A stretch of DNA of 64,000 nucleotides, taken from contig VFJS01000042.1 of assembly GCA_009885955.1 (NCBI GenBank), positions 68,623 to 132,622 on the forward strand, given 5' to 3'. Every line of letters begins with the position of its first letter. Within the stretch, counting starts at the first letter, position 1. The notes beneath the pieces were generated by a model that searched no databases, was not told the origin of the DNA, and saw nothing but the letters and a program-made list of their open reading frames with translations. This document shows, one piece after another, positions 54,249-63,691 of the stretch. Position numbers and translations under genes: made by a program. Origin of the DNA: Spirochaetia bacterium. Lineage in GTDB: Bacteria > Spirochaetota > UBA4802 > UBA5550.

Positions 54249-54383
54249 TGAAAGTAGTAGAGAATTATTCAGAAGCAGTTCCTATTCCCCATCTCAATGG
54301 ACTATGGGGAAACTGAGAAAATGGGATCTGCTATGTGGGTTCACATTGATGGAAACTACCGAGTGGAAGTCTTAAAAGAATAG
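54249..54383 (+). other. Short coding remnants downstream of the helicase
   Basis: Two short frames occur: from 54249 MKVVENYSEAVPIPHLNGLW, ending TGA, and from about 54321 MGSAMWVHIDGNYRVEVLKE, ending TAG. Neither is long enough to be a gene; they look like ends of lost reading frames in the island. Confidence 0.25.
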
Positions 54384-54461
54384 AATCGCTCCGATACTTT
54401 TTACTTCTTATGTTATATGGTATCGTGAAGGATTAAATTTGATATATTTACAGGAATTATA

Positions 54462-55505
54462 ATGAACACTCTGAAAATTTTTGCTTCATCACCCCTTATG
54501 GTCCCGGCTGTTACTGCGATCTACCTTGCGGATTTAGGTGAAGCGCGGGGAAGGCAGGAGCTTTATACGAAGCAGTCTCCGCAGAAGCTTAAAACACTCA
54601 GAGAACATGCACTTATTGAGAGCGCTGTGTCCTCAAACCGGATTGAAGGTGTAACTGTTGAAAGATCACGTGTGGCCACGGTTGTTTTCGGCAAGTCCAT
54701 ATTAAGGGATCGTGATGAGGAGGAGGTTCGCGGATATAAAAATGCGCTGAAGCTTATTCATGAAAAAGGTTCAGCCCTACCGGTGAATGAGGATACGGTC
54801 AGACATTTTCATTACCTGTCGAGAGGAGGAGCAGGTGACGCCGGTCTTTACAAACAGGTCAACAGTGATATTATTGAGAAATATCCTGACGGAAGGGAGC
54901 GTGTAAGATTTACAACAGTATCTGCTTCCGAAACACCGGTATCAATGCAGGAATTGATTTCGTTATGGAAAGATTTTCCTCAACATTTCCGTGTACCTGA
55001 ACTCCTGCTTCTGGCAGCCTGGAATCTTGATTTTCTCTGCATACATCCTTTTCGTGACGGTAATGGCCGTGTTTCAAGGCTCATGCTTCTTTTGCAGCTC
55101 TATCACCTGGGCTATGAAGTAGGCCGGTATATAAGCCTTGAACGGATTATAGAAGAGACAAAAGACCGCTATTATGAAACCCTTGAGCAGAGTTCAGAAG
55201 GGTGGCACTCAGGAAAAAATGATCCATGGCCATATATAAATTTTATACTTTATACTATAAAGACAGCATGCAATGAATTTGAAGCCCGCGTAAAAAGCAT
55301 TTCTGCTCCCCGCGGTTCGAAACGTCTTATGGTTGAGAATGTCATAAATTCGTTAGCTATTGATTTTTCTGTCAGTGATATTCTCGACAAGTGTCTCGGT
55401 GTGAGTATAGATATGGTCCGGAAGATATTAAAAGAACATCAGAAAAAAGGCTCAATTATCTGCATAGTCCGCGGCCGTGACGCGAAATGGCGCAGGAATA
55501 ATTAA
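54462..55505 (+). CDS. Fic-family AMPylation protein with self-inhibitory motif
   Basis: A 347-residue protein. The N-terminal region has the inhibitory helix motif (S/T)xxxE(G/N) in SSNRIEG (Ser58, Glu62), characteristic of class II Fic proteins. The Fic domain has the active-site loop HPFRDGNGR (195-203). A winged-helix-like C-terminus (SVSDILDKCLGVSIDMVRKI) follows. It should transfer AMP to a protein hydroxyl, held in check by the inhibitory Glu. It stands alone in the toxin-rich region. Confidence 0.93.
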   Translation: MNTLKIFASSPLMVPAVTAIYLADLGEARGRQELYTKQSPQKLKTLREHALIESAVSSNRIEGVTVERSRVATVVFGKSILRDRDEEEVRGYKNALKLIHEKGSALPVNEDTVRHFHYLSRGGAGDAGLYKQVNSDIIEKYPDGRERVRFTTVSASETPVSMQELISLWKDFPQHFRVPELLLLAAWNLDFLCIHPFRDGNGRVSRLMLLLQLYHLGYEVGRYISLERIIEETKDRYYETLEQSSEGWHSGKNDPWPYINFILYTIKTACNEFEARVKSISAPRGSKRLMVENVINSLAIDFSVSDILDKCLGVSIDMVRKILKEHQKKGSIICIVRGRDAKWRRNN

Positions 55506-55536
55506 TATAGAGAGTACCTCATTAAATAGGTACTGA

Positions 55537-55662
55537 AATAGGTATTCAGGTATTCGTATATTTCGAAAATATAGCGATTATGATTATTTTATTATTACAG
55601 CATTTGATATTCAGGATTCTAAAATAAAGGACTTTATAGAAAAGGAGATTGATAAATTATGA
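55537..55662 (+). pseudogene. Start-less toxin-like tail upstream of a small acidic protein
   Basis: A frame open from 55537 reads RIFRKYSDYDYFIITAFDIQ and DSKIKDFIEKEIDKL to TGA at 55660. It has no start codon of its own in a plausible place. The DYFIITA strand and charged tail look like the C-terminus of phage-type nuclease or RelE-fold toxins, and it overlaps the next ATG by four bases, the normal layout of a toxin-antitoxin pair. Assignment is tentative. Confidence 0.3.
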
Positions 55663-55841
55663 AAACCATATTAACCAGGCGCTATATTGTTGAATATATC
55701 ATTCCAGAATCTCACGGTGAAGAGGCGGAAATAAAAAAAATTATAAAAGAGGTAGAAGGTGATGATGAAGAAATTATTTTTTCAGAATATAAGCTCGTTC
55801 TTCCTGATAAAAAAAGTATTGCGAATAATCCGGTGGAATAA
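55659..55841 (+). CDS. Small acidic protein, possible antitoxin
   Basis: A 60-residue protein, MKTILTRRYIVEYIIPESHG then EEAEIKKIIKEVEGDDEEII, preceded by AAAGGAG. No family recognised. Its overlap with a toxin-like tail, its size and its setting between Fic and a VapBC-like pair suggest an orphan antitoxin. Confidence 0.45.
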   Translation: MKTILTRRYIVEYIIPESHGEEAEIKKIIKEVEGDDEEIIFSEYKLVLPDKKSIANNPVE

Positions 55842-55885
55842 ATAGCTATCGAAAACAGAGTTGATCAGACAGAACCCCGTCCCCA

Positions 55886-56278
55886 TCACCAGACAGTCTT
55901 CACATATTCCGACCTTCTTAATTCATCATCAGCAGTGACTAATGCTGTTTTTTCTGCTATGGATGTGGCTGCAATGATCCTGTCTGCCGGGTCTCCTTTC
56001 AGGCCGGTGATATTTACAGAAATTTCGGCAATTTCCGGGGTAATGCCTTTCAGAATATAGTTTTTTGAATCCAGGATTATATCAAGGAATTCTCTGATTC
56101 CCATATCGATAATAAGCCTTTTTTTCTTTATCAGCATCGAGATTTCCCAGAGCGAAATTTCACAGATAATTATTCCATCACCCCTGTCAGCCCTGGATAA
56201 AGCTTTCCTTGCTTTATCGGAAAGCATTTCCGGCTTCAAGGCGTTCCAGATAATAATATGCGTATCGGCCGTAATCAT
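55886..56278 (-). CDS. PIN-domain toxin (VapC family)
   Basis: A 130-residue PIN domain: TADTHIIIWNALKPEMLSDK begins with the first acidic residue, EISLWEISMLIKKKRL supplies the second acidic residue, and GDPADRIIAATSIAEKTALV the third with the conserved IAAT. Mg-dependent ribonuclease. It overlaps the antitoxin stop by four bases. Confidence 0.92.
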   Translation of the reverse strand: MITADTHIIIWNALKPEMLSDKARKALSRADRGDGIIICEISLWEISMLIKKKRLIIDMGIREFLDIILDSKNYILKGITPEIAEISVNITGLKGDPADRIIAATSIAEKTALVTADDELRRSEYVKTVW

Positions 56279-56505
56279 TTTTCAGCGTCCCAATCCTCCT
56301 GTACCGGTGAAAGAATGTCATCTATAATAGCAGTATTCCTCAGGGCTTTAAGAATTTTTTCTGAATTATTATTATTTTTTTTCACAGGTACGATCATTGC
56401 AAGTTTTTTGCCCCTGGAAGTGACTGTTAAAGATTCTCCTGCCGCTGCTTTTTTTAACATTAGCTGGAGATTTTTCCTGAGTTCGCTTATACATATAGTT
56501 TTCAT
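56275..56505 (-). CDS. Phd/YefM-family antitoxin partner of the PIN toxin
   Basis: A 76-residue protein from ATG 56505. MKTICISELRKNLQLMLKKA and AGESLTVTSRGKKLAMIVPV are the Phd/YefM DNA-binding fold; the C-terminal tail ILSPVQEDWDAEK would wrap the toxin. The frame is open upstream into the operator, but the AAGGATTTAGAT site fixes the internal ATG. It autoregulates through the palindrome at 56520. Confidence 0.88.
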   Translation of the reverse strand: MKTICISELRKNLQLMLKKAAAGESLTVTSRGKKLAMIVPVKKNNNNSEKILKALRNTAIIDDILSPVQEDWDAEK

Positions 56506-56519
56506 ATCTAAATCCTTAT

Positions 56520-56552
56520 GTATTATTGTACAACTCAATTGTACAATAATAC
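56520..56552. promoter_or_regulatory. Perfect 14-5-14 palindromic operator of the PIN toxin locus
   Basis: GTATTATTGTACAA (56520-56533), spacer CTCAA, TTGTACAATAATAC (56539-56552). It covers the -10 box of the promoter on the minus strand. Confidence 0.8.
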
Positions 56553-56565
56553 ATCTAAAAGTCAA
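56538..56565 (-). promoter_or_regulatory. Promoter of the PIN toxin-antitoxin locus
   Basis: Minus strand TTGACT (56565-56560), 16 bases, TACAAT (56543-56538). The -10 lies inside the palindrome. Confidence 0.7.
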
Positions 56566-56606
56566 GCATATCTAATTTTTTTTTGTCAGGAAGATAGGGC
56601 TGAAAT

Positions 56607-56642
56607 AAGGGAATCTCGAATAAGTAAGATATGCGGTTCTCC
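56607..56642. repeat. Short interspersed palindromic repeat, copy 2
   Basis: AAGGGAATCTCGAATAAGTA and the rest match the 37737 unit at most positions, including the shared CTCGAATAA core, with degenerated inverted ends (GGTTCTCC). It lies behind the PIN toxin operator region. Confidence 0.65.
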
Positions 56643-56718
56643 ATGATAGGTAATAATAGTTTGAAGTGGAAAAACTCCGGGAAAATATTAATTTTTCAGA
56701 TTCCCCTCAAAAAGAATA

Positions 56719-56746
56719 ACCACGAAAGGCACGAAAATCACGAAAA
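56719..56746. repeat. Short tandem CACGAAA array
   Basis: ACCACGAAAGGCACGAAAAT then CACGAAAA: three 9-11 base units of CACGAAA. No inverted partner is seen nearby, unlike the other arrays in the window. Confidence 0.5.
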
Positions 56747-56764
56747 GGGAGGGTTTACATAAAA

Positions 56765-57880
56765 TTACATCCCCCCGGCTCCATCCCTCCCGGTCTTTTC
56801 CCGGATCAGTTCCTGGATACTATTCTCCAGCCGTATCTTGTCGCCGGTGGCCAGGCTCCCGGCATCGAGCTTTTTAATCTTCATCATGAGCGACAGTGCC
56901 GTGATTATCTGGTCAAGGCTTATGGTACCCCTTTTTATCTTTTGGAGAAGGGCCTTCTCCTCTGCGCGCAGGAGATATATGGTGCTGTCCATCTGTGATG
57001 TTGAAAAATTAAAGAGTACGGATTCAATATCCTTCAGCGGCAGGGAAAAGCTGTTTCCTTTAAATATCCCTCCTTTTGAATAAAAGCTGAGTGCATTATC
57101 GGTAATTTCAACAACCGAAACCTTCCCGATTCCATTAATCATGTTAAAGAGAAATAAGAGGGAAATGAGGATGATGAACCCGGCAGCAATATAAACCCCG
57201 ATATTACCCTCCTCCTTTTCCAGTATGCCGTAGATAATCATCCCCATGGATGCAATTACCGTGAAGCTGAAAAGATAGCTCAGAGCACCGAATCTCTTTT
57301 TCCACTGTATTGCCGATTTTCCCTGTTCCCGTGTTACATCAAAGCCGGTACTTCCCTTTTCCAGAGACTGCTCTCTGCCCTGGTTTTTCAGGTCCACAAG
57401 CTTTGCAAGTTCATCGAGAAAATTTTTTGCTTTTTTTTCACTGGCCGATGAGTAGATGGTCCAGAAGGCGCCGTCTTTTTTTTCCATTTCCACTACATGG
57501 AAACTTGACCTGTTTGACCTGTGAATCCTTGTATGAAAACCTGCAATATGGGAATAGGGAAAGGCAGAGAATTCTTTTGTATCCTTTTTTCCCTCTATCA
57601 GCCTGAACTGGCCGTTCACATTGTCAAAAATAAGGTATTCCGGGATTTTAATCTGCGTGTTCAGCATAATCCCGCCGGTAATCATCAGCATCCCGAAACC
57701 TGTGAAGAAGAATGGAAGATACTTCCCGGTATCAGGGGCAAAAAAAAGAAGGATTCCAATCGGGAGCATACATCCGCCAAACATATAGAGAATAATGCTC
57801 AGGAATAGTTCAAGGCCCCTGGACCTTTTCAGTATCACCCTTCCTTTAACCCGATCGTTTTCCAGTATTTTATAATTCAT
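56765..57880 (-). CDS. Hypothetical membrane protein
   Basis: A 371-residue protein from ATG 57880 (AGGGAAATGT before it). Two pairs of membrane helices: LFLSIILYMFGGCMLPIGIL with a second near 50-70, and a pair near 205-245 (YLFSFTVIASMGMIIYGIL, GVYIAAGFIILISLLFLFNM). Soluble strand-rich parts follow each pair, giving a duplicated layout. The C-terminus is helical and basic. No family named. Confidence 0.6.
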   Translation of the reverse strand: MNYKILENDRVKGRVILKRSRGLELFLSIILYMFGGCMLPIGILLFFAPDTGKYLPFFFTGFGMLMITGGIMLNTQIKIPEYLIFDNVNGQFRLIEGKKDTKEFSAFPYSHIAGFHTRIHRSNRSSFHVVEMEKKDGAFWTIYSSASEKKAKNFLDELAKLVDLKNQGREQSLEKGSTGFDVTREQGKSAIQWKKRFGALSYLFSFTVIASMGMIIYGILEKEEGNIGVYIAAGFIILISLLFLFNMINGIGKVSVVEITDNALSFYSKGGIFKGNSFSLPLKDIESVLFNFSTSQMDSTIYLLRAEEKALLQKIKRGTISLDQIITALSLMMKIKKLDAGSLATGDKIRLENSIQELIREKTGRDGAGGM

Positions 57881-57926
57881 ACATTTCCCTTTAATATTGG
57901 TTTGATATCTAAAAATAAAAAAGATT

Positions 57927-58046
57927 GCCACAGAGGCACAGAGACACGGAGTAAAGTTAGCGAATTATACTAAAAATAGAAAATGAAAAATAATATACAT
58001 TTTTTAATAAATTCTCTCATTCTCTGTGCCTCAGTGTCTCTGTGGC
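57927..58046. repeat. 120-bp inverted-repeat element of the GCCACAGAGGCACAGAGACAC family, copy 1
   Basis: GCCACAGAGGCACAGAGACA (from 57927) faces CTGTGCCTCAGTGTCTCTGT then GGC, ending 58046. The arms are tandem CACAGAG-type units in opposite orientation. The 275 bases from here to the VKOR gene are AT-rich with no gene. Confidence 0.75.
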
Positions 58047-58322
58047 TGACTTATTAGTCAACCTCACCAATAGGTAATTTATTCTGATTATTTATATTAA
58101 ATCCCGGGATTCCTGTATAAGCCTTATTTTATACATGGTCGGAATCATGACGGTTTAAGTATAATCGATTTTATTATCATAATAAAATATATAGAAAATA
58201 ATAAATTGTAAATATAAAAATTCGGGAAATTAATAAAAAAAGTGTTGCCCCTATTATTAAATTTGGAAATTAGTGGTAAGTTTTCAAGACTGAATCAATA
58301 GAAATAACTGGAGATTGGATAC

Positions 58323-59606
58323 ATGGACAGAAATTTTAGAAGAATAATGGCTTTAATTATTCTCCTGAGCATCCTTGGCATCATAGTAACATATATACTG
58401 GGCCAGGATTTCTATTTTTCCGAGATTTTTAAGAAGACCGGTGAAAAGCTCAGCGTTTTTTCCCCTTTCAGCAGTACGGTATGCGGCAGCGACACGTCTT
58501 ATGTAAACTGCAGTAAAATCAAGGAATCCCCCTATTCAGTCCTGTTCGGCAGGCCGCTGTCCTTCTGGGGTCTCTTTTATTTCATTGTAATGGCTGTTTT
58601 CTCTTCTTCATTATTACTGGCAAAGGAGAGGTTCAGGGATTTTCTGTCAATTCTCTACCTCTGGTTTCTTATTTTCGGTTCGACCTTTGTCCTTGTTTAT
58701 TTTTTTATAAGTATTTTTATAATCAGGGCACTCTGCTCACTCTGTGTTGCCACGTACCTCGTTAACTGGATATCCCTGGGCTTATTTTCATTTTATTTTT
58801 TCAGGAACAGGCTCCATACAATTAAATTTTCCGGCATTGCCGTTGAACTGATAAAAAAAGAGAGCAGCCCGGCTGCCAGGTTTATTCTGGTGTCCATTTT
58901 TGTTGTCATGGTCTCAGCCCTGGCTGTCTGGAAAGTAAATGCTACTCTGATGGCCGGCAGGGAAACATTTATCGAGGAATATAAAAAAGCCGAATATGAC
59001 AGGATAGTAAAAGAGTTCTCCGGTGAAGAAAAGGTAAAGCTCAATGTAAAAAGTTCTCTCATCATCGGCAGCCCTGATGCTCCGGTTGAGATCGTTGAAT
59101 TCTCGGACTTCCTCTGCCCCTACTGTTCCCATGCCGCCCGGGCGATCCATGATATCATGAAGGAAAAACCCGGCATGGTGAGAGTTGTTTTCCTCAACTA
59201 CCCCCTTGACATTGAATGCAACAGGTCAATGAACCGGCAGCTCCATGCAGGCGCATGCCTCATCGCCAGGGGGAGCATCAGCGCGGCCCGGCAGGGAAAA
59301 TTCGAGGTTTTCCATGACATCGCATTTCAGACACGCGTTGAAAATCCCGGTAATGAGCATATGAAAAAACTTGCGGACATTGCCGGCCTGGATCCGGTAA
59401 GGTTTTTCTCCGATCTCGAATTAAAGGAGACCCTTGATGAATTGAAAGCCGCGATTGAAACTGCAGATAAACTGGGGATTACGTCAACTCCGACCCTGTT
59501 CATCAATGGAAAGAAGTTCAAGTACAAACCTGCCAGGGATCTCCTTGACAGGATCATAAGCCAGGAATATAACGCTATCATGAAAGCCAGGCTGGAAAAA
59601 AAATAA
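58323..59606 (+). CDS. VKOR-DsbA fusion, periplasmic disulfide-forming protein
   Basis: A 427-residue fusion. The VKOR domain (1-165) has membrane segments, a loop pair Cys54 and Cys63, and the active CxxC Cys138-Ser-Leu-Cys141 (RALCSLC). A further membrane helix at about 186-203 leads to a DsbA/thioredoxin domain with FSDFLCPYCSHAA (CPYC 265-268) and cis-Pro region GITSTPTLFINGKKF. The VKOR part would reoxidise the DsbA-like part by way of quinones, doing the work of DsbB plus DsbA in one chain. Confidence 0.93.
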   Translation: MDRNFRRIMALIILLSILGIIVTYILGQDFYFSEIFKKTGEKLSVFSPFSSTVCGSDTSYVNCSKIKESPYSVLFGRPLSFWGLFYFIVMAVFSSSLLLAKERFRDFLSILYLWFLIFGSTFVLVYFFISIFIIRALCSLCVATYLVNWISLGLFSFYFFRNRLHTIKFSGIAVELIKKESSPAARFILVSIFVVMVSALAVWKVNATLMAGRETFIEEYKKAEYDRIVKEFSGEEKVKLNVKSSLIIGSPDAPVEIVEFSDFLCPYCSHAARAIHDIMKEKPGMVRVVFLNYPLDIECNRSMNRQLHAGACLIARGSISAARQGKFEVFHDIAFQTRVENPGNEHMKKLADIAGLDPVRFFSDLELKETLDELKAAIETADKLGITSTPTLFINGKKFKYKPARDLLDRIISQEYNAIMKARLEKK

Positions 59607-59616
59607 TGAAAATTTT

Positions 59617-59760
59617 GCCACAGAGGCACAGAGACACAGAGAAATGGGAATACAGAACACAATTTTATAAAATAGGGATCACTATTCTAATATTATTTTT
59701 TTTAATGGAATATTTTGAAAATTAATTCTTTAAAACTCTGTGACTCCGTGTCTCTGTGGC
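59617..59760. repeat. 144-bp inverted-repeat element, copy 2
   Basis: GCCACAGAGGCACAGAGACA (from 59617) is the same as copy 1 over its first 20 bases. Its inverted partner ends CCGTGTCTCTGTGGC at 59760. It begins ten bases after the VKOR-DsbA stop and ends 24 bases before carB. Confidence 0.75.
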
Positions 59761-59784
59761 TGACTTTATATATATGAGGTTACA

Positions 59785-62700
59785 ATGCCGAAAAGAGAAG
59801 ATATAAAAAAAATCCTGATCATAGGCTCGGGTCCAATCCTCATCGGGCAGGCCTGTGAATTTGACTATTCCGGGTCACAGGCATGCAAGTCCCTCAAAGA
59901 AGAGGGATATGAGGTTATCCTGATAAATTCCAACCCGGCAACAATCATGACGGACCCCGACCTTGCGGACAGGACATACATAGAGCCCATAACTCCCGAG
60001 ATTGTGGAGAAGATCATAAAGGTGGAGAGGCCCGACGCACTGCTCCCCACGGTGGGCGGGCAGACCGCCCTCAATATCACCCTTGCCCTTGAGGAGAGGG
60101 GCACACTGAAAAAGTACAATGTTGAGCTCATCGGAGCAAATATTGAATCCATTAAAAAGGCTGAAGACAGGGCGCTTTTCAAGGAGGCGATGATAAAAAT
60201 CGGCCTCAATGTGCCGCGGTCCGTTCTCGCATCTTCCGTGGAGGAGGCCATGGGCACCCTTGAGAAGATTCCTCTTCCCATCATCATACGGCCCGCCTTC
60301 ACCCTTGGAGGTACCGGAGGCAACATTGTCTACAACAAGGAGGATTTTGCCGGCCTGGTGAGGAAGGGGCTCGATGAATCCCCCATCAGCCAGGTCCTCC
60401 TCGAGGAGTCACTCCTCGGCTGGAAGGAATTTGAGCTCGAGGTCATGAGGGACAGGAAGGACAATGTGGTCATCATCTGTTCAATTGAGAACCTGGACCC
60501 CATGGGTATACACACCGGCGATTCCATCACCGTTGCGCCGCAGCAGACCCTCACCGACAGAGAATACCAGGTTTTGCGGGACATGTCGATCAGGATCATA
60601 CGGGAGATAGGCGTCGATACCGGGGGATCCAATATCCAGTTTGCCGTAAACCCCGATGACGGCCGTGTCATGATTATAGAGATGAACCCCAGGGTGAGCC
60701 GTAGCTCCGCCCTTGCGTCAAAGGCCACCGGGTTTCCCATTGCCAAGATCGCGGCAAAGCTCTCCATAGGCCTCACCCTTGATGAAATATCCAATGACAT
60801 CACCAGGGAGACCCCTGCATGCTTTGAGCCCACAATTGACTATGTGGTGGTGAAGGTCCCCCGCTGGGCATTCGAAAAATTTGAAGGCGCTGATACGACC
60901 CTGGGGACCCAGATGAAATCGGTGGGGGAGGCGATGTCAATCGGAAGGACCTTTAAGGAGTCCTTTCAGAAAGCCCTCCGGTCTCTTGAGACGGACCGTT
61001 TCGGGTTCGGCTCCGACGGCAACATGGAGATTGAGGAGTCCATCAGATACATGGCTGAGGGGCAGGATATAAACACCATTGAGAAGGAGCTTCTCAACCC
61101 CAGGTGCGACAGAATTTTTTATGTCAGGGAGGGTATCAGGCTGGGGTGGAGCATGGAACGCCTCTATGAGCTCACAAAGATAGATCCCTGGTTCCTTGCC
61201 CAGATGAAGGAGCTTGTGGACGGTGAGAATACATATACCGCGGATTACTCGAAAAACGGGTTTACCGCGGAAAATATAGTAACGATGAAAAAATTAGGCT
61301 ACTCGGACCGGCAGCTCGGTTTTATTTCAAACAAGAATGAGCTTATTGCTTTATATGAAAAGGGCGAGTCTGCCAGGAAGGAATATTCCATGAAACTCCA
61401 GGAAGTGGAGAAGAATGTGCGCCGGTTCAGGATTGACAATAGGATTATCCCCGGATTCAGGCTTGTGGACACCTGCGGCGGCGAGTTTGAAGCATTTACA
61501 CCATACTACTATTCCTCCTATGATGATGAAAATGAATCGGTTGTTTCGGATAAAAAGAAGATCATGATCCTTGGCGGCGGGCCCAACAGGATAGGCCAGG
61601 GGATAGAATTTGACTACTGCTGCTGCCATGCGTCTTATGCCCTCAGGGAGGAGGGAGTGGAATCGATCATGGTGAACTCCAATCCTGAAACCGTATCCAC
61701 CGACTATGACACGTCTGACAGGCTCTACTTTGAGCCGCTCACCCTTGAGGACATACTCAGTATATACAATAATGAAAAGCCCGATGGCGTCATTGTGCAG
61801 TTCGGCGGCCAGACACCCCTCAGGCTTGCAAAGAACCTGGAAAAAAACGGCGTCGCGATCATCGGCACCTCCCCCGATTCCATTGACCAGGCAGAGGACC
61901 GGGAGCGCTTTGCCGATGTGGTGAGGAGGCTTAACCTTCTCCAGCCGGAAAACGGAATTGCCTACACCCAGGGCGATGTCCTGGGAATTGCAGCCGGGAT
62001 CGGCTATCCGGTCCTGGTAAGGCCGTCCTATGTGCTCGGCGGCAGGGCAATGGCAATCATCTATGATCAGAAGAGCCTGGTGGACTACATAACCACTGCT
62101 GCCAATCTCTCCCCGGAGCATCCTATCCTGGTGGACAAGTTCCTTGAAGATGCCGTGGAGATCGATGTGGACGCCCTGTGCGACGGCGAGAGCGTGTATG
62201 TCGGTGCAATCATGGAGCACGTAGAGGAGGCCGGGATACACTCCGGCGATTCGGCATGCATCATTCCTCCCATATCCCTTTCGCCGGAGATGATAAAGAG
62301 AATCATCAGCGCCACCGAGTCACTGGCAATGGAGCTGAAGGTCATCGGCCTGCTGAACATCCAGTATGCCATAAAGGAGAGCGAACTCTTTGTCATTGAG
62401 GTGAATCCCAGGGCATCGAGGACCGTCCCCTTTGTATCCAAGACAACTGGCGTTCCCCTGGCAAAGGTTGCGGTGAAACTCATGCTCGGCAGAAAGCTGA
62501 AGGAATTCGGCCTTTCGGAAATGAAAAAGTTCCCCTTTATCAGCGTGAAAGAGGCAGTGCTCCCCTTTAATAAATTTCCGGGCGTTGATATCCTCCTCTC
62601 TCCTGAGATGAGATCCACGGGCGAGGTGATGGGCATATCCATGGACTTCGGCGAATCCTTCTACAAGGCCTCCCTTGCAGCAGGCGACAGGCTCCCGATG

Positions 62701-63108
62701 AAGGGGACAATTTTTCTCAGCATCAACCGCCGATCCAAGGAGGAGCTCCTGAGTGATGTGAAAGCTCTTTTTGATAACGGCTTCAGGCTCGTGGCCACGG
62801 AAGGTACAGCCAGGTTTTATAGTGATAAGGGTATTACGTGCGAGACGATACGCAAGGTGAGCGAGGGGAGGCCCAATATTCTCGACCTTGTCAAGAACGA
62901 TGAAATCAATATGATCATCAACACCCCCTCGGGAAAAATATCCAAGGACGACGCCTACTATATACGGCAGACGGCAGTCCGGTACCACATCCCCATCATG
63001 ACCACTATCCAGGCTGCCAAGGCTGCCATTCGGGGTATCCTGGAGGTCAGGAAAAAAGACGACATATTCATACTCCCTATACAGGAATATCATAAAAAGG
63101 TTACGTGA
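59785..63108 (+). CDS. carB: Carbamoyl-phosphate synthase large subunit
   Basis: A 1107-residue protein with two ATP-grasp halves. First half: [33 protein letters not shown] and [13 protein letters not shown]. Second half: [37 protein letters not shown] and [17 protein letters not shown]-terminal MGS-like allosteric domain (about 955-1090) follows. It is about 35 residues longer than the common 1070. It makes carbamoyl phosphate for pyrimidines and arginine. carA is not in view. It overlaps the frame of pyrR slightly. Confidence 0.97.
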   Translation: MPKREDIKKILIIGSGPILIGQACEFDYSGSQACKSLKEEGYEVILINSNPATIMTDPDLADRTYIEPITPEIVEKIIKVERPDALLPTVGGQTALNITLALEERGTLKKYNVELIGANIESIKKAEDRALFKEAMIKIGLNVPRSVLASSVEEAMGTLEKIPLPIIIRPAFTLGGTGGNIVYNKEDFAGLVRKGLDESPISQVLLEESLLGWKEFELEVMRDRKDNVVIICSIENLDPMGIHTGDSITVAPQQTLTDREYQVLRDMSIRIIREIGVDTGGSNIQFAVNPDDGRVMIIEMNPRVSRSSALASKATGFPIAKIAAKLSIGLTLDEISNDITRETPACFEPTIDYVVVKVPRWAFEKFEGADTTLGTQMKSVGEAMSIGRTFKESFQKALRSLETDRFGFGSDGNMEIEESIRYMAEGQDINTIEKELLNPRCDRIFYVREGIRLGWSMERLYELTKIDPWFLAQMKELVDGENTYTADYSKNGFTAENIVTMKKLGYSDRQLGFISNKNELIALYEKGESARKEYSMKLQEVEKNVRRFRIDNRIIPGFRLVDTCGGEFEAFTPYYYSSYDDENESVVSDKKKIMILGGGPNRIGQGIEFDYCCCHASYALREEGVESIMVNSNPETVSTDYDTSDRLYFEPLTLEDILSIYNNEKPDGVIVQFGGQTPLRLAKNLEKNGVAIIGTSPDSIDQAEDRERFADVVRRLNLLQPENGIAYTQGDVLGIAAGIGYPVLVRPSYVLGGRAMAIIYDQKSLVDYITTAANLSPEHPILVDKFLEDAVEIDVDALCDGESVYVGAIMEHVEEAGIHSGDSACIIPPISLSPEMIKRIISATESLAMELKVIGLLNIQYAIKESELFVIEVNPRASRTVPFVSKTTGVPLAKVAVKLMLGRKLKEFGLSEMKKFPFISVKEAVLPFNKFPGVDILLSPEMRSTGEVMGISMDFGESFYKASLAAGDRLPMKGTIFLSINRRSKEELLSDVKALFDNGFRLVATEGTARFYSDKGITCETIRKVSEGRPNILDLVKNDEINMIINTPSGKISKDDAYYIRQTAVRYHIPIMTTIQAAKAAIRGILEVRKKDDIFILPIQEYHKKVT

Positions 63109-63110
63109 TC

Positions 63111-63653
63111 ATGGAAAAAAAAGTATTATTAAACAATATTCAGATAGAAGAGATCATTGAAGATCTTTCCCGAAAGGTCTTCAGCGACATCAGCGGCCTG
63201 AATGATTTTGCCATTGTCGGCATACAGACCCGCGGTGTTGAACTGGCAGACAGGATCAGGAAGAAAATTGAAATGCTCTCAGGAAGGAGCGTACCCTCAG
63301 GCGCCATTGACATCACGTTTCACCGGGATGATCTTATCACCAGGGGCAAACTCCCCGAAATCAAGGAGACCAGGATAGGCTTTGATATATCAAACAAAAT
63401 CATCCTTCTTGTTGACGATGTCCTTTACACCGGCAGGACATCAAAGGCGGCAATCGAAACGCTCATGACCTTCGGGAGGCCGGCGGCAGTGAAGCTCCTG
63501 GCCCTTGTGGACAGGGGCAACCGCGAGCTCCCGCTGCATGCTGACTACTGCGGTTTTACCGTGGAAACAAAGTCCGATGAAAAGATCCAGGTATTCCTCA
63601 GCGGGACTGACAGAGTGGAGGACGAGGTGGTGCTTCTCTCGGGAAAGGAATAG
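63111..63653 (+). CDS. pyrR: PyrR-family bifunctional regulator/uracil phosphoribosyltransferase
   Basis: A 180-residue PRTase-fold protein from ATG 63111; a GTG six bases earlier, overlapping carB, is also in frame. VGIQTRGVELADRI and the PRPP motif IILLVDDVLYTGRTSKAAIE are the PyrR hallmarks, with GAIDITFHRDDL. In Gram-positives PyrR binds pyr mRNA; here, outside that group, it may serve as enzyme only or regulate by an unknown site. No PyrR-binding anti-antiterminator was recognised near carB. Confidence 0.88.
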   Translation: MEKKVLLNNIQIEEIIEDLSRKVFSDISGLNDFAIVGIQTRGVELADRIRKKIEMLSGRSVPSGAIDITFHRDDLITRGKLPEIKETRIGFDISNKIILLVDDVLYTGRTSKAAIETLMTFGRPAAVKLLALVDRGNRELPLHADYCGFTVETKSDEKIQVFLSGTDRVEDEVVLLSGKE

Positions 63654-63691
63654 CGCACAACGAATGTTATTTTAAGGATTGACGTGTTCAC

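Noticed and set aside
59761-59784. PyrR-binding attenuator before carB
   Set aside because: The space is filled by the CACAGAG repeat element, and the conserved PyrR-binding loop was not recognised.
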